The notes below the pieces were generated by a model. The model was given only the letters and a program-made list of their open reading frames with translations. It was not told where the DNA came from and did no database searches. This document shows, in pieces, positions 41,441 through 53,592 of a stretch of DNA of 64,000 nucleotides. Positions within the stretch are counted from its first letter, which is position 1, and every line of letters begins with the position of its first letter. The stretch is from Chamaelirium japonicum (taxonomy: Eukaryota > Streptophyta > Magnoliopsida > Liliales > Melanthiaceae), in the NCBI GenBank assembly GCA_947650365.1, contig CANTAL010000027.1, positions 992,001 to 1,056,000 on the forward strand. The letters are read 5' to 3'. A program made the translations under genes and the position numbers.

Positions 41441-44400
41441 TGGATTGTACGAATGAATTAGAATGGATCGTATGAATGAATTAGAATGGATCGTGCGAAT
41501 GAATTAGAATGGATCGTGCGAATGAATTAAAATGGATCGTATGAATGAATTAGAATGGATCGTGCGAATGAATTAGAATGGATCGTATGAATGAATTAGA
41601 ATGGATCGTGCAAATGAATTAGAATGGATCATATGAATGAATTAGAATGGATACATTCGTGCGAAATGGATCGTACGAATGAGTAAGAATGGATCGTACA
41701 AATGAAATAGAATGGATCGTACGAATGAATTAGAATGGATCGTGCGAATGAATTAGAATGGATCGTATGAATGAATTAGAATGGATACATTCGTGCGAAT
41801 GAATTATAATTGATCGTATGAATGAATTTGAATGGATCGTATGAATGAATTCGAATAGATCGTACGAATGAATTAGAATGGATACATTCGTGCGAAAGAA
41901 TTAGAATGGATTGTATGAATGAATTAGAATGGATCGTATGAATGAATTAGAATGGATCGTGCGAATGAATTAGAATACATCGAACGAATGAATTAGAATG
42001 GATCGTATGAATGAATTAAATTGGATCGTGCGAATGAATTAGAATGGATCGTACGAATGAATTAGAATGAATTCATTCGTGCGAATGAATTAGAATAGAT
42101 CGTACGAAAGAGTAAGAATGTATCGTACGAATGAAATAGAATAAATCGTACGAATGAATTAGAATGGATCGTGCTAATGAATTAGAATGGATCGTACGAA
42201 TGAATTAGAATGGATTGTGCGAATGAATTAGAATAGATCGTACGAATGAATTAGAATAGATACATTCGTGCGAATGAATTAGAATGGATCTTATGAATGA
42301 ATTAGATTGGATCGTATGAATGAATTAGAATGGATCGTACGTATGAATTAAAATGGATACATTCACGGGAATGAATTAGAATGGATCATACGAAGGAATT
42401 AAAATGGATCATACGAATGAAATAGAATATGAAGGAATTAGAATGATCGTACGAAGGAATTAGAACAGATCATACGAATGAATTAGAATGGATACATTCA
42501 TGGGAATGAATTACAATGGATCGTACGAAGAAATTAGAATGGATCGTATGAAGGAATTAGAATGGATCGTACGAAGGTATTAGAATGGATCGTACGAATG
42601 AATTAGAATGGATTGTATGAATGAATTAGAATGGATCGTACAAATAAATTAGAATGAATCATGCGAATGAATTAGATTGGATCGTACGAATGAATTAGAA
42701 TCGATTGTGCGAATAAATTAGAATCGATCGTACGAATGAATTAGAATTGATACATTCGTGCGAATGAATTAGAATGGATCGTATGAATGAATTAGAATGG
42801 ATCGTATGAATGAATTCGAATGGATCGTACGAATGAATTAGAATGGATACATTCGTGCGAATGAATTAGAATGGATCATACGAAGGAATTAAGGTGGATC
42901 GTACGAATGAATTAGAATGGATACATTCGTGCGAAAGAATTAGAATGGATTGTACGAATGAATTAGAATGGATCGTATGAATGAATTAGAATGGATCCTA
43001 CGAATGAATTAGAATGGATTCATTCGTGCGAATGAATTAGAATAGATCGTACGAATGAATTAGAATGGATACATTCGTGCGAAAGAATTAGAATGGATTG
43101 TATGAATGAATTAGAATGGATCGTATGAATGAATTAGAATGGATCGTGCGAATGAATTAGAATACATCGAACGAATGAATTAGAATGGATCGTATGAATG
43201 AATTAGATTGGATCGTGTGAATGAATTAGAATGGATCGTACGAATGAATTAGAATGGATTCATTCGTGCGAATGAATTAGAATAGATCGTACGAAAGAGT
43301 AAGAATGGTTCGTATGAATGAAATTGAATAGATCGTACGAATGAATTAGAATGGATCGTGCTAATGAATTAGAATGTATCGTACGAATGAATTAGAATAT
43401 ATTGTGCGAATGAATTAGAATAGATCGTACGAATGAATTAGAATGGATACATTCGTGCGAATGAATTAGAATGGATCTTATGAATGAATTAGATTGGATC
43501 GTATGAATGAATTAGAATAGATCGTACGTATGAATTAAAATGGATACATTCATGGGAATGAATTAGAATGGATCGTACGAAGGAATTAAAATGGATCATA
43601 CGAATTAAATAGAGTATGAAGGAATTAGAATGGATCGTACGAAGGAATTAGAACGGATCATACGAATGAATTAGAATGGATACATTCGTGCAAAAGACTT
43701 AGAATGGATTGTATGAATGAATTAGAACAGATCGTGCAAATGAATTAGAATAGATCGTGCGAATGAATTAGAATGGATCGTACGCATGAATTAGAATAGA
43801 TTGTGCGAACGAATTAGAATGGATCGTACGAATGAATTAGAATGGATACATTCATACGAATGAATTAGAATGGATCGTATGAATGAATTAGAATGGATCA
43901 TATGAATGAATTCGAATGGACCGTACGAATGAATTAGAATGGATACATTCGTGCGAATGAATTAGAATAGATCATACGAAGGAATTAGGGTGGATCGTAC
44001 GAATAAATTAGAATGGATACATTCGTGCGAAAGAATTAGAATGGATTGTATGAATAAATTAGAATAGATCGTATGAATAAATTAGAATGGATCGTGCGAA
44101 TGAATTAGAATGGATCGTACGAATGAATTAGAATGGATCGTATGAATGAATTAGAATGGATCGTGCAATGAATTAGAATGGATCGTACGAATGAATTAGA
44201 ATGGATACATTCGTGCGAATGAATTAGAATGGATCGTACGAATGAGTAAGAATGGATCGTACGAATGAAATAGAATGGATCGTACGAGTGAATTAGAATG
44301 GATCGTGCTAATGAAATAGAATGGATCGTATGAATGAATTAGAGTAGATTGTGCGAACGAATTAGAATGGATTGTACGAATGAATTATAATGGATCGTAT

Positions 44401-45405
44401 GAATGAATTAGAATGGATCGTGCGAATGAATTAGAATGGATCTTACGAATGAATTAGAATGGATCATACGAAGGAATTAGGGTGGATCGTACGAATGAAT
44501 TAGAATGGATACATTCGTGCGAAAGAATTAGAATGGATTGTATGAATGAATTAGAATGGATCGTATGAATGAATTAGAATGGATCGTGTGAATGAATTAA
44601 AATGGATCGTACGAATGAATTAGAATGGTTCGTATAAATGAATTGGAATGGATCGTGCGAATAAATTAGAATGGATCGTACGAATGAATTAGAATGGATA
44701 TATTCGTGCGAATGAATTAGAATGGATCGTACGAATGAGTAAGAATGGATCGTATGAATGAAATAGAATGAATCATACGAATGAATTAGAATAGATCATG
44801 CTAATGAATTAGAATGGATCGTACGAATGAATTAGACTAGATTGTGCGAATGAATTAGAATGGATCGTTCGAATGAATTAGAATGGATCGTATGAATAAA
44901 TTAGATTGGATCATATGAATGAATTAGAATAGATCGTAGGTATGAATTAGAATGGATACATTCATGGGAATGAATTAGAATGGATCGTACGAAGGAATTA
45001 GAATGGATCATACGAATGAAATAGAATGGATCGTACGAAGGAATTAGAAAGGATCGTACGAAGGAATTAGAATGGATCGTACGAAGGAATTAAAATGGAT
45101 CGTACGAAAGAATTAGAATGGATCGTACGAATGAATTAGAATGGATTGTATGAATGAATTAGAATGGATCGTACAAATGAATTAGAATGAGTCATGCGAA
45201 TGAATTAGAATGGATCGTACGAATGAATTAGAATCGATTGTGCGAATAAATTAGAATCGATTGTACGAATGAATTAGAATGGATACATTCGTGCGAATGA
45301 ATTAGAATGGATCGTATGAATGAATTAGAATGGATCGTATGAATGAATTCGAATGGTTCGTACGAATGAATTAGAATGGATACATTCGTGCGAATGAATT
45401 AAAAT
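41440..45405 (+). repeat. 4-kb tandem unit, copy 1
   Basis: This segment matches the adjacent 45,408-49,670. Offsets run from 3,973 (ACATCGAACG at 41,977 and 45,950) through 3,928 (CATGGG at 42,499 and 46,427), 4,255 (43,164 and 47,419) and 4,324 (43,551 and 47,875) to 4,256 (44,905 and 49,161). The offset changes are accounted for by losses or gains of about 46, 327, 69 and 69 bp plus single-base deletions near 42,445 (GAATGATCG) and 44,166 (GTGCAATG). Confidence 0.8.
42424..42435 (+). repeat. Short monomer with 7-bp deletion, subfamily marker
   Basis: AGAATATGAAGG replaces the expected AGAATGGATCGTATGAAGG, leaving a 16-bp monomer. The same lesion (as AGAGTATGAAGG) is found at 43,611, 46,351 and 47,935 and nowhere else that I saw. 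The matching place in the 9.3-kb partner, 57,244, has the full-length sequence. Confidence 0.85.
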
Positions 45406-45407
45406 GG

Positions 45408-48400
45408 ATTGTACGAATGAATTAGAATGGATCGTATGAATGAATTAGAATGGATCGTGCGAATGAATTAGAATGGATCGTGCGAATGAATTAGAATGGA
45501 TCGTATGAATGAATTAGAATGGATCGTGCGAATGAATTAGAATGGATCGTATGAATGAATTAGAATGGATCGTGCGAATGAATTAGAATGGATCATATGA
45601 ATGAATTAGAATGGATACATTCGTGCGAATGAATTAGAATGGATCGTAAGAATGAGTAAGAATGGATCGTACAAATGAAATAGAATGGATCGTATGAATG
45701 AATTAGAATGGATCGTGCGAATGAATTAGAATGGATCGTATGAATGAATTAGAATGGATACATTCGTGCGAATGAATTATAATTGATCGTATGAATGAAT
45801 TTGAATGGATCGTATGAATGAATTCGAATAGATCGTACGAATGAATTAGAATGGATACGTTCATGCGAAAGAATTAGAATGGATTGTATGAATGAATTAG
45901 AATGGATCGTATGAATGAATTAGAATGGATCGTGCGAATGAATTAGAATACATCGAACGAATGAATTAGAATGGATCGTACGAATGAATTAGAATGAATT
46001 CATTCGTGCAAATGAATTAGAATAGATCGTACGAAAGAGTAAGAATGGATCGTACGAATGAAATAGAATAAATCGTACGAATGAATTAGAATGGATCGCG
46101 CTAATGAATTAGAATGGATCGTACGAATGAATTAGAATAGATTGTGCGAATGAATTAGAATAGATCGTACGAATGAATTAGAATGGATACATTCGTGCGA
46201 ATGAATTAGAATGGATCTTATGAATAAATTAGATTGGATCGTATGAATGAATTAGAATGGATCGTACGTATGAATTAAAATGGATACATTCACGGGAATG
46301 AATTAGAATGGATCGTACGAAGGAATTAAAATGGATCATACGAATGAAATAGAGTATGAAGGAATTAGAATGGATCGTACGAAGGAATTAGAACGGATCA
46401 TACGAATGAATTAGAATGGATACATTCATGGGAATGAATTACAATGGATCGTACGAAGAAATTAGAATGGATCGTACGAAGGAATTAGAATGGATCGTAC
46501 GAAGGTATTAGAATGGATCGTACGAATGAATTAGAATGGATTGTATGAATGAATTAGAATGGATCGTACAAATAAATTAGAATGAATCATGCGAATGAAT
46601 TAGAATGGATCGTACGAATGAATTAGAATCGATTGTGCGAATGAATTAGAATCGATCGTACGAATGAATTAGAATTGATACATTCGTGCGAATGAATTAG
46701 AATGGATCGTATGAATGAATTAGAATGGATCGTATGAATGAATTCGAATGGATCGTACGAATGAATTAGAATGGATACATTCGTGCGAATGAATTAGAAT
46801 GGATCATACGAAGGAATTAAGGTGGATCATACGAATGAATTAGAATGGATACATTCGTGCGAAAGAATTAGAATGGATTGTACGAATGAATTAGAATGGA
46901 TCGTATGAATGAATTAGAATGGATCCGGCGAATGAATTAGAATGAATCGTGCGAATGAATTAGAATGGATCGTATGAATGAATTAGAATGGATCGTGCGA
47001 ATGAATTAGAATGGATCGTATGAATGAATTAGAATGGATCGTGCGAATGAATTAGAATGGATCATATGAATGAATTAGAATGGATATATTCGTGCGAATG
47101 AATTAGAATGGATCGTACGAATGAGTAAGAATGGATCGTACAAATGAAATAGAATGGATCGTACGAATGAATTAGAATGGATCGTGCGAATTAATTAGAT
47201 TGGATCGTGCGAATGAATTAGAATGGATACATTCGTGCGAATGAATTATAATTGATCGTATGAATGAATTTGAATGGATCGTATGAATGAATTCGAATAG
47301 ATCATACGAATGAATTAGAATGGATACATTCGTGCGAAAGAATTAGAATGGATTGTATGAATGAATTAGAATGGATCGTATGAATGAATTAGAATGGATC
47401 GTGCGAATGAATTAGAATACATCGAACGAATGAATTAGAATGGATCGTATGAATGAATTAGATGGGATCGTGTGAATGAATTAGAATGGATCGTACGAAT
47501 GAATTAGAATGGATTCATTCGTGCGAATGAATTAGAATAGATCGTACGAAAGAGTAAGAATGGATCGTATGAATGAAACAGAATAGATCGTACAAATGAA
47601 TTAGAATGGATCGTGCTAATGAATTAGAATGGATCGTACGAATAAATTAGAATATATTATGCGAATGAATTAGAATGGATCGTGCTAATGAATTAGAATG
47701 GATCGTACGAATGAATTAGAATATATTGTGCGAATGAATTAGAATAGATCGTACGAATGAATTAGAATGGATACATTCGTGCGAATGAATTAGAATGGAT
47801 CTTATGAATGAATTAGATTGGATCGTATGAATGAATTAGAATAGATCGTACGTATGAATTAAAATGGATACATTCATGGGAATGAATTAGAATGGATCGT
47901 ACGAAGGAATTAAAATGGATCATACGAATGAAATAGAGTATGAAGGAATTAGAATGGATCGTACGAAGGAATTAGAACGGATCATACGAATGAATTAGAA
48001 TGGATACATTCGTGCAAAAGACTTAGAATGGATTGTATGAATGAATTAGAATGGATCGTGCAAATGAATTAGAATAGATCATGCGAATGAATTAGAATGG
48101 ATCGTACGCATGAATTAGAATAGATTGTGCGAACGAATTAGAATGGATCGTATGAATGAATTAGAATGGATACATTCATACGAATGAATTAGAATGGATC
48201 GTATGAATGAATTAGAATGGATCATATGAATGAATTCGCATGGACCGTATGAATGAATTAGAATAGATACATTCGTGCGAATGAATTAGAATGGATCATA
48301 CGAAGGAATTAGGGTGGATCGTACGAATGAATTAGAATGCATACATTCGTGCGAAAGAATTAGAATAGATTGTATGAATAAATTATAATAGATCGTATGA

Positions 48401-49670
48401 ATAAATTAGAATGGATCGTGCGAATGAATTAGAATGGATCGTACGAATGAATTAGAATGGATCGTATGAATGAATTAGAATGGATCGTGCGAATGAATTA
48501 GAATGGATCGTACGAATGAATTAGAATGGATACATTCGTGCGAATGAATTAGAATGGATCGTACGAATGAGTAAGAATGGATCGTACGAATGAAATAGAA
48601 TGGATCGTACGAGTGAATTAGAATGGATCATGCTAATGAAATAGAATGGATCGTATGAATGAATTAGAATGGATCGTGCGAATGAATTAGAATGGATCGT
48701 ACGAATGAATTAGAATGGATCATACGAAGGAATTAGGGTGGATCATACGAATGAATTAGAATTAATACATTCGTGCGAAAGAATTAGAATGGATTGTATG
48801 AATGAATTAGAATGGATCGTATGAATGAATTAGAATGGATCGTGTGAATGAATTAGAATGGATCGTACGAATGAATTAGAATGGTTCGTATAAATGAATT
48901 GGAATGGATCGTGCGAATAAATTAGAATGGATCGTACGAATTAATTAGAATGGATATATTCGTGCGAATGAATTAGAATGGATCATACTAATGAGTAAGA
49001 ATGGATCGTACGAATGAAATAGAATGAATCGTACGAATGAATTAGAATAGATCGTGCTAATGAATTAGAATGGATCGTACGAATGAATTAGACTAGATTG
49101 TGCGAATGAATTAGAATGGATCGTACGAATGAATTAGAATGGATCGTATGAATAAATTAGATTGGATCATATGAATGAATTAGAATAGATCGTAGGTATG
49201 AATTAGAATGGATACATTCATGGGAATAAATTAGAATGAATCGTACGAAGGAATTAGAATGGATCATACGAATGAAATAGAATGGATCGTACGAAGGAAT
49301 TAGAAAGGATCGTACGAAGTAATTAGAATGGATCGTACGAAGGAATTAGAATGGATCGTACGAATGAATTAGAATGGATACATTCGTGCAAAAGAATTAG
49401 AATGGATTGTATGAATGAATTAGAATGGATCGTACAAATGAATTAGAATGCATCATGCGAATGAATTAGAATGGATCGTACGAATGAATTAGAATAGATT
49501 GTGCGAATGAATTAAAATGGATCGTACGAATGAATTAGAATAGATACATTCGTGCGAATGAATTAGAATGGATCGTATGAATGAATTAGAACGGATCGTA
49601 TGAATGAATTTGAATGGATCGTACGAATGAATTAGAATGGATACATTCGTGCGAATGAATTAGAATGGAT
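45408..49670 (+). repeat. 4.3-kb tandem unit, copy 2
   Basis: This copy is longer than copy 1. It carries an extra stretch of about 327 bp between 46,427 and 47,419 and a local 69-bp duplication at 47,613-47,750. It lacks a three-monomer piece (AGATTGTGCGAACG and neighbours) that copy 1 keeps near 44,345. Its right part is also the start of the 9.3-kb duplication. Confidence 0.78.
47613..47750 (+). repeat. Local 69-bp tandem duplication (three monomers)
   Basis: A three-monomer set with GTGCTAATG, a GTACGAAT monomer and the rare AATATATT linker occurs twice, exactly 69 bp apart. The equivalents near 43,360 and 57,000 have one copy. Confidence 0.87.
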
Positions 49671-50229
49671 CATACGAAGGAATTAGGGTGGATCATACGA
49701 AAGAATTCGAATGGATACATTCGTGCGAAAGAATTCGAATGGATTGTATGAATGAATTAGAATGGATCATGCGAATGAATTAGAATGGATCATGCGAATG
49801 AATTAGAATGGATCGTACGAATGAATTAGAATAGATTGTCCGAATGAATTAGAATGGATCGTGCTAATGAATTAGAATGGATCGTACAAATGAAATAGAA
49901 TTAGAATGGATCGTACGAATGAGTAAGAATGGATCGTACGAATGAATTAGAATGGATCGTGCTAATGAATTAGAATAGATCGTACGAATGAATTAGAATA
50001 GATTGTGCGAATGAATTAGAATGGATCGTACGAATGAATTAGAATGGATCGTATGAATGAATTAGAATGGATCGTACAAATGAATTAGAATGGATCATAC
50101 GAAAGAATTAGGGTGGATCATACGAATGAATTAGAATGGATCGTACGAATGAATTAGAATAGATTGTGCGAATGAATTTGAATGGATCGTACGAATGAAT
50201 TAGAATGGATACATTCGTGCGAAGGAATT

Positions 50230-50245
50230 AGAATGGATCCATTCT
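50230..50245. repeat. 16-bp palindrome with GGATCC at left junction of block C1
   Basis: AGAATGGATCCATTCT is perfectly self-complementary. Here two monomers join head to head four bases earlier than in the A2 palindrome. The duplicate lies at 59,545-59,560, offset 9,315. Confidence 0.92.
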
Positions 50246-50926
50246 TATTCTAATTCATTCGCACAATCTATTCTAATTCATTCAAATTCATTAGCACAAT
50301 CCATTCTAATTCATTCGTACGATCCATTCTATTTCATTCGTACGATCCATTCTTACTCATTCGTACGATCTATTCTAAATCATTCGCACGAATGTATCCA
50401 TTCTAATTCATTCGTACGATCCATTCTAATTCATTCGCACGATCCATTCTAATTCATTCATACGATCCATTCTAATTCATTCGTATGATCCATTCTAATT
50501 CATTCGCACGATCCATTCTATTTCATTCATACGATCCATTCTAATTCATTCATACAATTCATTCTAATTCTTTCGCACGAATGTATCCATTCTAATTCAT
50601 TCGTACGATCCACCCTAATTCCTTCGTTTGATCCATTATAATTCATTCGCACGAATGTATCCATTCTAATTCATTCGTACGATCCATTCGAATTCATTCA
50701 TATGATCTATTCTAATTCATTCATATGATCCATTCTAATTCATTCGCACGAATGTATCCATTCTAATTCATTCGCACAATCTATTCTAATTCATTCGTAC
50801 GATCCATTCTAATTCATTCGCACGATCCATTCTAATTCATTTGGAAGATCCTTTGTAATTAATTCATACAATCCATTCTAATTCTTTCGCACGAATGTAT
50901 CCATTCTAATTCATTCGCACAATCTA
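50238..50926 (-). repeat. Inverted satellite block C1
   Basis: About 690 bp of reverse-complement monomers. The order differs from blocks A and B: it starts CATTCTTATTC, contains CACCCTAATTCC (the inverted AGGGTGG monomer) and ends at TCTAGA (50,924-50,929). It therefore arose from a separate inversion. It recurs as 59,553-60,263. Confidence 0.93.
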
Positions 50927-51249
50927 GAATGTATTAGAATGGATTGTATGAATGAAATAGAATGGATCATACGAATGAATTAGAATGGATTGTATGAATG
51001 AATTAGAATGGATCGTGCTAATGAATTAGAATGGATCGTACGAATGAATTAGAATAGATTGTGCGAATGAATTAGAATGGATCGTACGAATGAATTAGAA
51101 TGGATACATTCGTGCGAATGAATTAGAATGGATCGTATGAATGAATTAGATTGGATCATGCAAATGAATTAGAATGGATAGTGCAAATGAATTAGAATAG
51201 ATCGTACGAATAAATTAGAACGGATCGTGCGAATGAATTAGAATGGATT

Positions 51250-51260
51250 CATTCCCATGG
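51250..51260 (-). repeat. Micro-inversion CATTCCCATGG
   Basis: GGATTCATTCCCATGGATAT stands where a CATTCATGGG-type long linker would be expected. CATTCCCATG is the reverse complement of CATGGGAATG, the hallmark of the higher-order mark. The identical arrangement lies at 60,588-60,598. Confidence 0.65.
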
Positions 51261-51325
51261 ATATATTCGTGCGAATGAGTTAGAATGGATCGTATGAATG
51301 AATTAGAATAGATCGTACGTATGGA

Positions 51326-51420
51326 TCCATTCTAATTCATTCGTACGATCCATTCTAATTCATTCCCATGATTGTATCCAGTCTAATTCATACGTACGAT
51401 CCATTCTAATTCATTCATAC
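51326..51420 (-). repeat. Inverted satellite block C2 (about 95 bp)
   Basis: About four monomers in reverse orientation begin at the palindrome ATGGATCCAT (51,321-51,330). They include an inverted CATGGG-type mark (CATTCCCATGATTGTATCC) and end at CATTCATAC followed by GAATGG. It recurs at 60,664-60,758. Confidence 0.88.
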
Positions 51421-52604
51421 GAATGGATCGTACGAATGAATTAAAATGGATCGTATGAATGAATTAGAATGGATCGTGCGAATGAATTAGAATGGATCGT
51501 ACGAATGAATTAGAATGGATCGTGTGAATGAATTAGAATGGATACATTCTTGCGAATGAATTAGAATGGATCGTATGAATGAATTAGATTGGATCGTATG
51601 AATGAATTAGAATGGATCGTACGTATGAATTAGAATAGATTGTGCGAATGAATTAGAATGGATCGTACGAATGAATTAGAATGGATACATTCGTGCGAAT
51701 GAATTAGAATAGATCGTACGAATGAACTAGAATAGATCGTATGAATGAATTCGAATGGATCGTACGAATGAATTAAAATGGATACATTCGTGCGAATGAA
51801 TTAGAATGGATCATACGAAAGAATTAGGGTGGATCGTACGAATGAATTAGAATGGATACATTCGTGCGAAAGAATTAGAATGGATTATATGAATGAATTA
51901 GAATGGATCGTATGAATGAATTAGAATGGATCGTGCAAATGAATTAGAATGGATCATATGAATGAATTAGAATGGATCGTGCGAATGGATTAGAATGGAT
52001 CGTACGAATGAATTAGAATGGATACATTCGTGCGAATGAATTAGAATCGATCGTACGAATGAGTACGAATGGATCGTACGAACGAAATAGAATGGATCGT
52101 ACGAATGAATTAGAATGGATCATGCTAATAAATTAGAATGGATTGTACGAATGAATTAGAATAGATTGTTTGAATGAATTAGAATGGATCGTATGAATGA
52201 ATTAGAATGGATCGTATGAATGAATTAGAATGGATCATGCGAATGAATTAGAATGGATCGTACGAATGAATTAGAATGGATACATTCGTGCGAATGAATT
52301 AAAATGGATCGTACGAATAAGTAAGAATGGATCGTACGAATAAAATAGAATGGATCGTATGAATGAATTAGAATGGATCGTGCTAATGAATTAGAATGGA
52401 TCGTACGAATGAATTAGTATAGATTGTGCGAATTAATACATTCGTGCGAATGAATTAGAATGGATCGTATGAATGAATTAGAATGGATCATATGAATGAA
52501 TTAGAATGGATCGTATGAATAAATTCGAATGGATCGTACGAATGAATTAGAATGAATACATTCTTGCGAATGAATTAGAATGGATCGTACGAATGAACTT
52601 GAAT

Positions 52605-52632
52605 GTATCCATTCTAATTCTAATTCATTCAT
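52605..52632 (-). repeat. Very short inverted segment (about 28 bp)
   Basis: Within direct monomers the array reads GTATCCATTCTAATTC then TAATTCATTCATAG, a little over one monomer in reverse orientation. The duplicate at 61,633-61,661 has TATTCATTC instead of TATCCATTC. Confidence 0.8.
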
Positions 52633-52752
52633 AGAATGGATCGTACGAAGGAATTAGAATGGATCGTACGAATGTATTAGAATGGATCGTACGAATGAAT
52701 TAGAATGGATACATTGTTGCGAATGAATTAGAATGGATCGTACGAATGACTA

Positions 52753-52974
52753 AGAATGGATCGTACGAATGAAATAGAATGGATCGTACGAATGAATAAG
52801 AATGGATCGTGTGAATGAATTAGATTGGATCATGCGAATGAATTAGAATGGATCGTACGAATGAACTAGAATGGATACATTCATGCGAATGAATTAGAAT
52901 GGATCGTATGAATGAATTAGAATGGATCGTTTGAATGAATTCGAATGGATCGTACGAATGAATTAGAATGGATC
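52753..52974 (+). repeat. 222-bp exact direct repeat, left member
   Basis: This 222-bp stretch, read base by base, is identical to 53,371-53,592, a step of 618 bp. It contains unusual variants (GAATAAG, ATCATGC, GAACTAG, ATCGTTT) that are all shared. The 9.3-kb partner region near 61.8-62.0 kb has it only once, so this is a late 618-bp duplication. Confidence 0.9.
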
Positions 52975-53112
52975 GTACGAATGAATTAGAATGGATTGTG
53001 TGAAAGAATTAGAATGGATTGTATGAAAGAATTAGAATGGATCGTACGAATGAATTAGAATGGATTGTGTGAAAGAATTTGAATGGATCGTACGAATGAA
53101 TTAGAATAGATT
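52975..53112 (+). repeat. Local 69-bp tandem duplication
   Basis: Two adjacent three-monomer sets share the odd GATTGTGTGAAAG variant at a 69-bp step. They lie between the two members of the 222-bp repeat, so this spot has been active more than once. Confidence 0.8.
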
Positions 53113-53370
53113 GGGTGAATGAATTAGAATGGATCGTACGAATGAATTAGAATGGATACATTCGTGCGAATGAATTAGAATGGATCATATGAATGAATTA
53201 GAGTGGATCGTATGAATGAATTCGAATGGATCGTACGAATGAATTAGAATGGATACATTCGTGCGAATGAATTAGAATGGATCATACGAAGGAATTAGGG
53301 TGGATCGTACGAATGAATTAGAATGAATACATTAGTGCGAAAGAATTAGAATGGATTGTATGAATGAATT

Positions 53371-53592
53371 AGAATGGATCGTACGAATGAAATAGAATGG
53401 ATCGTACGAATGAATAAGAATGGATCGTGTGAATGAATTAGATTGGATCATGCGAATGAATTAGAATGGATCGTACGAATGAACTAGAATGGATACATTC
53501 ATGCGAATGAATTAGAATGGATCGTATGAATGAATTAGAATGGATCGTTTGAATGAATTCGAATGGATCGTACGAATGAATTAGAATGGATC
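53371..53592 (+). repeat. 222-bp exact direct repeat, right member
   Basis: This is the second member of the exact repeat at 52,753-52,974. Its right flank (GTGCGAATAAATT) matches the single-copy partner near 62,005, so the duplicated piece ends here. Confidence 0.9.
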
